Shown here one piece after another: positions 62,493-64,000 of a DNA stretch of 64,000 nt. The first letter of the stretch is position 1. The number at the start of each line of letters is the position of its first letter. The position numbers and the translations under genes were made by a program. The notes below the pieces were generated by a model. The model was not told the DNA's origin and searched no databases. It was given only the letters and a program-made list of their open reading frames with translations. This stretch comes from Sphingomonas sp. LC-1 (GTDB lineage Bacteria; Pseudomonadota; Alphaproteobacteria; Sphingomonadales; Sphingomonadaceae), in contig NZ_JANZXB010000008.1 in assembly GCF_025371035.1 (NCBI RefSeq), positions 124,001 to 188,000 on the forward strand, in the 5' to 3' direction.

Positions 62493-63251
62493 ATGCTTGC
62501 CAAGTTATTGAATCTTCGAAAGCGCACGCCCGATTTCGTGCCAGTCATGACCCCGGGCGTCCGGATCTATGCGGTCGGTGACATTCATGGCCGCCTCGAT
62601 CTGCTCGACCGGATTCTCGACCAGATCGATTCCGATCATGCCGGCCGTGTGCCGTTGCAGCGTCACATCGTCTTCCTGGGCGACCTGATCGATCGAGGCC
62701 CCGATTCGGCGGGCGTGGTCGAGCGGATCAGTCGGCTTGCCGCCTCGGACCGACATGTTCACTGTCTGATGGGCAATCACGAGGAAATCCTGCTTCGCGC
62801 GATCGACGGCGACGACAAGGCGCTTCGCCTGTTCTGCCGGATTGGCGGGCGGGAAACCATGATGAGCTATGGCGTGACGGCCGAGCAGTATGAACGGCTC
62901 GACTATGCAGAGGTCCATGAGCGGCTGAACGCCATCGTCCCCGCGGCCCACCAGCATTTCCTGTCGAATTTGAAGGAGATGTTGATCATGGGCGATTATG
63001 CCTTCGTCCATGCCGGTGTCCGTCCGGGCATCCCCTTCGCCGAGCAGAAGATGGCCGAGACCCGTTGGATACGCGATCCCTTTCTCGACCACCGGGCGCC
63101 GATGGAGAAGATGGTCGTCCACGGCCACACGGTTGCTGATACGGCAGAGATTCTGCCGCACCGCATCGGGATAGATACCGGCGCCTATCAAAGCGACCGG
63201 CTGACGGCCCTGATGCTGGAAGGCACCGAGCAGGTTATTTTCTCTACTTAA
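62493..63251 (+). CDS. PPP-family metallophosphatase (serine/threonine phosphatase type)
   Basis: 252 residues with the full metal-binding set: GDIHGR, FLGDLIDRGPDS, MGNHEE, the FVHAGVRP His and VVHGHT. The family removes phosphate from proteins or from diadenosine polyphosphates. In sphingomonads such genes sit at the edge of exopolysaccharide loci. Its true substrate is not known. Confidence 0.9.
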   Translation: MLAKLLNLRKRTPDFVPVMTPGVRIYAVGDIHGRLDLLDRILDQIDSDHAGRVPLQRHIVFLGDLIDRGPDSAGVVERISRLAASDRHVHCLMGNHEEILLRAIDGDDKALRLFCRIGGRETMMSYGVTAEQYERLDYAEVHERLNAIVPAAHQHFLSNLKEMLIMGDYAFVHAGVRPGIPFAEQKMAETRWIRDPFLDHRAPMEKMVVHGHTVADTAEILPHRIGIDTGAYQSDRLTALMLEGTEQVIFST

Positions 63252-63446
63252 GGCCTCTTTACCGGGCCGAAACGATTGCCGGGGCATTCCGTTTGCCGGC
63301 AAAGCACAGTATAGCCGCGCGGCGGTGAAGTAATGTTGCATTGCCGCACCAGTGTGGGAGCATAACTGTCCCATACTCGTTGGTGGGGTTGCCATGTACC
63401 GGTCTCCGTGCCATGGCCTCACTGGCATATCTTAAGGGAGTTCGAC

Positions 63447-63677
63447 ATGCGTCTTGGGAAGTTTCTCGTCGCCGCTGCCGCCGTTTCGATGACCGTCGCT
63501 CCGGCGATGGCTGCGAACCCGGCTGCCAGCCTCTCGGTTTCGAAGTCGGTTCGCGCTTCGGCTCCGGCCGCCAAGAAGAACGGCCTGGCCGGCGGTGGCA
63601 TCCTGGTTGCGGTTCTCGCAGCTGCTGCCGTTGTTGCGGGCATCGTTGTGGTCGCCGATTCGGACGACAGCAACTAA
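63447..63677 (+). CDS. Small exported protein with C-terminal membrane helix
   Basis: 76 residues. Signal peptide MRLGKFLVAAAAVSMTVAPAMA (cleavage near AMA-AN, residue 23), a Ser/Ala/Lys-rich middle, then KKNGLAGGG, a helix (ILVAVLAAAAVVAGIVVVA) and an acidic end DSDDSN. AGGGAG precedes the ATG. It resembles small proteins next to sphingomonad capsule/EPS genes; function unknown. A strong terminator follows, so it is a separate monocistronic unit. Confidence 0.75.
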   Translation: MRLGKFLVAAAAVSMTVAPAMAANPAASLSVSKSVRASAPAAKKNGLAGGGILVAVLAAAAVVAGIVVVADSDDSN

Positions 63678-63703
63678 GTTGCTCCAGCCTCACGGCTGAA
63701 AGG

Positions 63704-63734
63704 AATAGCGGCCTTCGGGCCGCTATTTTTTTGC
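63704..63734 (+). terminator. Intrinsic terminator after the small exported gene
   Basis: AATAGCGGCC-TTCG-GGCCGCTATT hairpin at 63,704-63,726 with a UUCG tetraloop, running into TTTTTT. Confidence 0.92.
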
Positions 63735-64000
63735 CCTGAGACGATGACCCGAGGCAAAAGATTGCTCCGTTTGGCGCGGAACGCCGTGCGTGGCCGTGGG
63801 CGACCGAGAGGTCGGGAAGGGTCGCACGCATCGGGCGCGATCCGACATTCGACAGGCCAGCCTTCAATCCTGCCCTTCAGCGACAGATAATCGCACGATG
63901 TACGCAGGAGAAGCGTCCTGAGGCGTCGTGACCAACGAACGACACGGCACCGGATCGAAAGCGCCCTACCCCGAGGCACCCTGCTGCCGGACGATCATGA
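63735..64000. other. 3' end of window, no supported gene
   Basis: About 265 bases. A 48-codon plus-strand frame from about 63,744 and a minus-strand frame across the terminator were seen; neither has a protein-like composition or ribosome site. A GTG near 63,930 (TNERHGTG...) might begin the next gene, but too little is visible. Confidence 0.5.

Noticed and set aside
63674-63979. 101-codon minus-strand frame at the window end
   Set aside because: It runs through the terminator of the small exported gene and has no recognisable pattern or ribosome site.

Overview
This is a high-GC alphaproteobacterial chromosome segment, most likely Sphingomonas or a close sphingomonad. The evidence is two large TonB-dependent receptors of the Caulobacter/Xanthomonas/sphingomonad type beside flavin-dependent 'tryptophan halogenase' genes, the block rpsT-mutM-ubiE-ubiB-(membrane gene)-coaBC-dut next to dnaA, frequent 4-bp ATGA/GTGA gene overlaps, and dispersed short palindromes. 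No species can be assigned from sequence alone.

Layout. (1) 1-20,645 is a polysaccharide-utilisation region: the 3' end of a phospholipase C, a secreted GH31 glucosidase/xylosidase, a small secreted CBM-like protein, TonB receptor 1 (minus), a tight plus-strand run of three halogenase-family flavoproteins and a GH9 cellulase-type enzyme, a Tat-exported GH1 beta-glucosidase, TonB receptor 2 (minus), and two translationally coupled GH43 arabinan/arabinoside hydrolases (minus). The enzyme set fits a branched beta-glucan such as (arabino)xyloglucan. (2) 20,836-31,764 is a nitrate/nitrite assimilation operon: nasT-nasS sensor/antiterminator, a leader with an intrinsic terminator and a competing antiterminator pairing, nitrate transporter, an outer-membrane porin, nirB, nirD, nasA, and a siroheme methyltransferase. 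(3) 31,765-35,440 is a scar region: a decayed IS5-type transposase, a catalase-peroxidase with an export-like N-terminus, tRNA-Leu(CAA) abutting the 3' remnant of a serine recombinase, and two small unknown genes.

(4) 35,462-49,026 is core housekeeping: comM on minus; rpmH-rnpA-yidD-yidC-engB on plus, with an unusual rnpA start situation; a GST; dapE; a Smr protein; mltA; a Tim44-domain protein; secB-murJ-trpS-kinase. (5) 49,076-58,942 holds dnaA and rpsT on minus, mutM, then ubiE-ubiB and a tightly overlapping run through coaBC, dut and a ThiF-type E1 protein. (6) 59,067-63,677 is envelope polysaccharide supply: galU, wecB, wecC, a PPP phosphatase and a small exported protein, probably the edge of an exopolysaccharide/capsule locus.

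The main points for a second look are the rnpA reading frame that stays open across all of rpmH with no usual start codon after rpmH (a Thermus-like arrangement), a terminator-like hairpin in the rpmH leader, the NasT-type leader, the middle halogenase paralogue that has lost its catalytic lysine, and the recombinase remnant at tRNA-Leu. I saw no CRISPR array, rRNA, toxin-antitoxin pair or anti-phage system.
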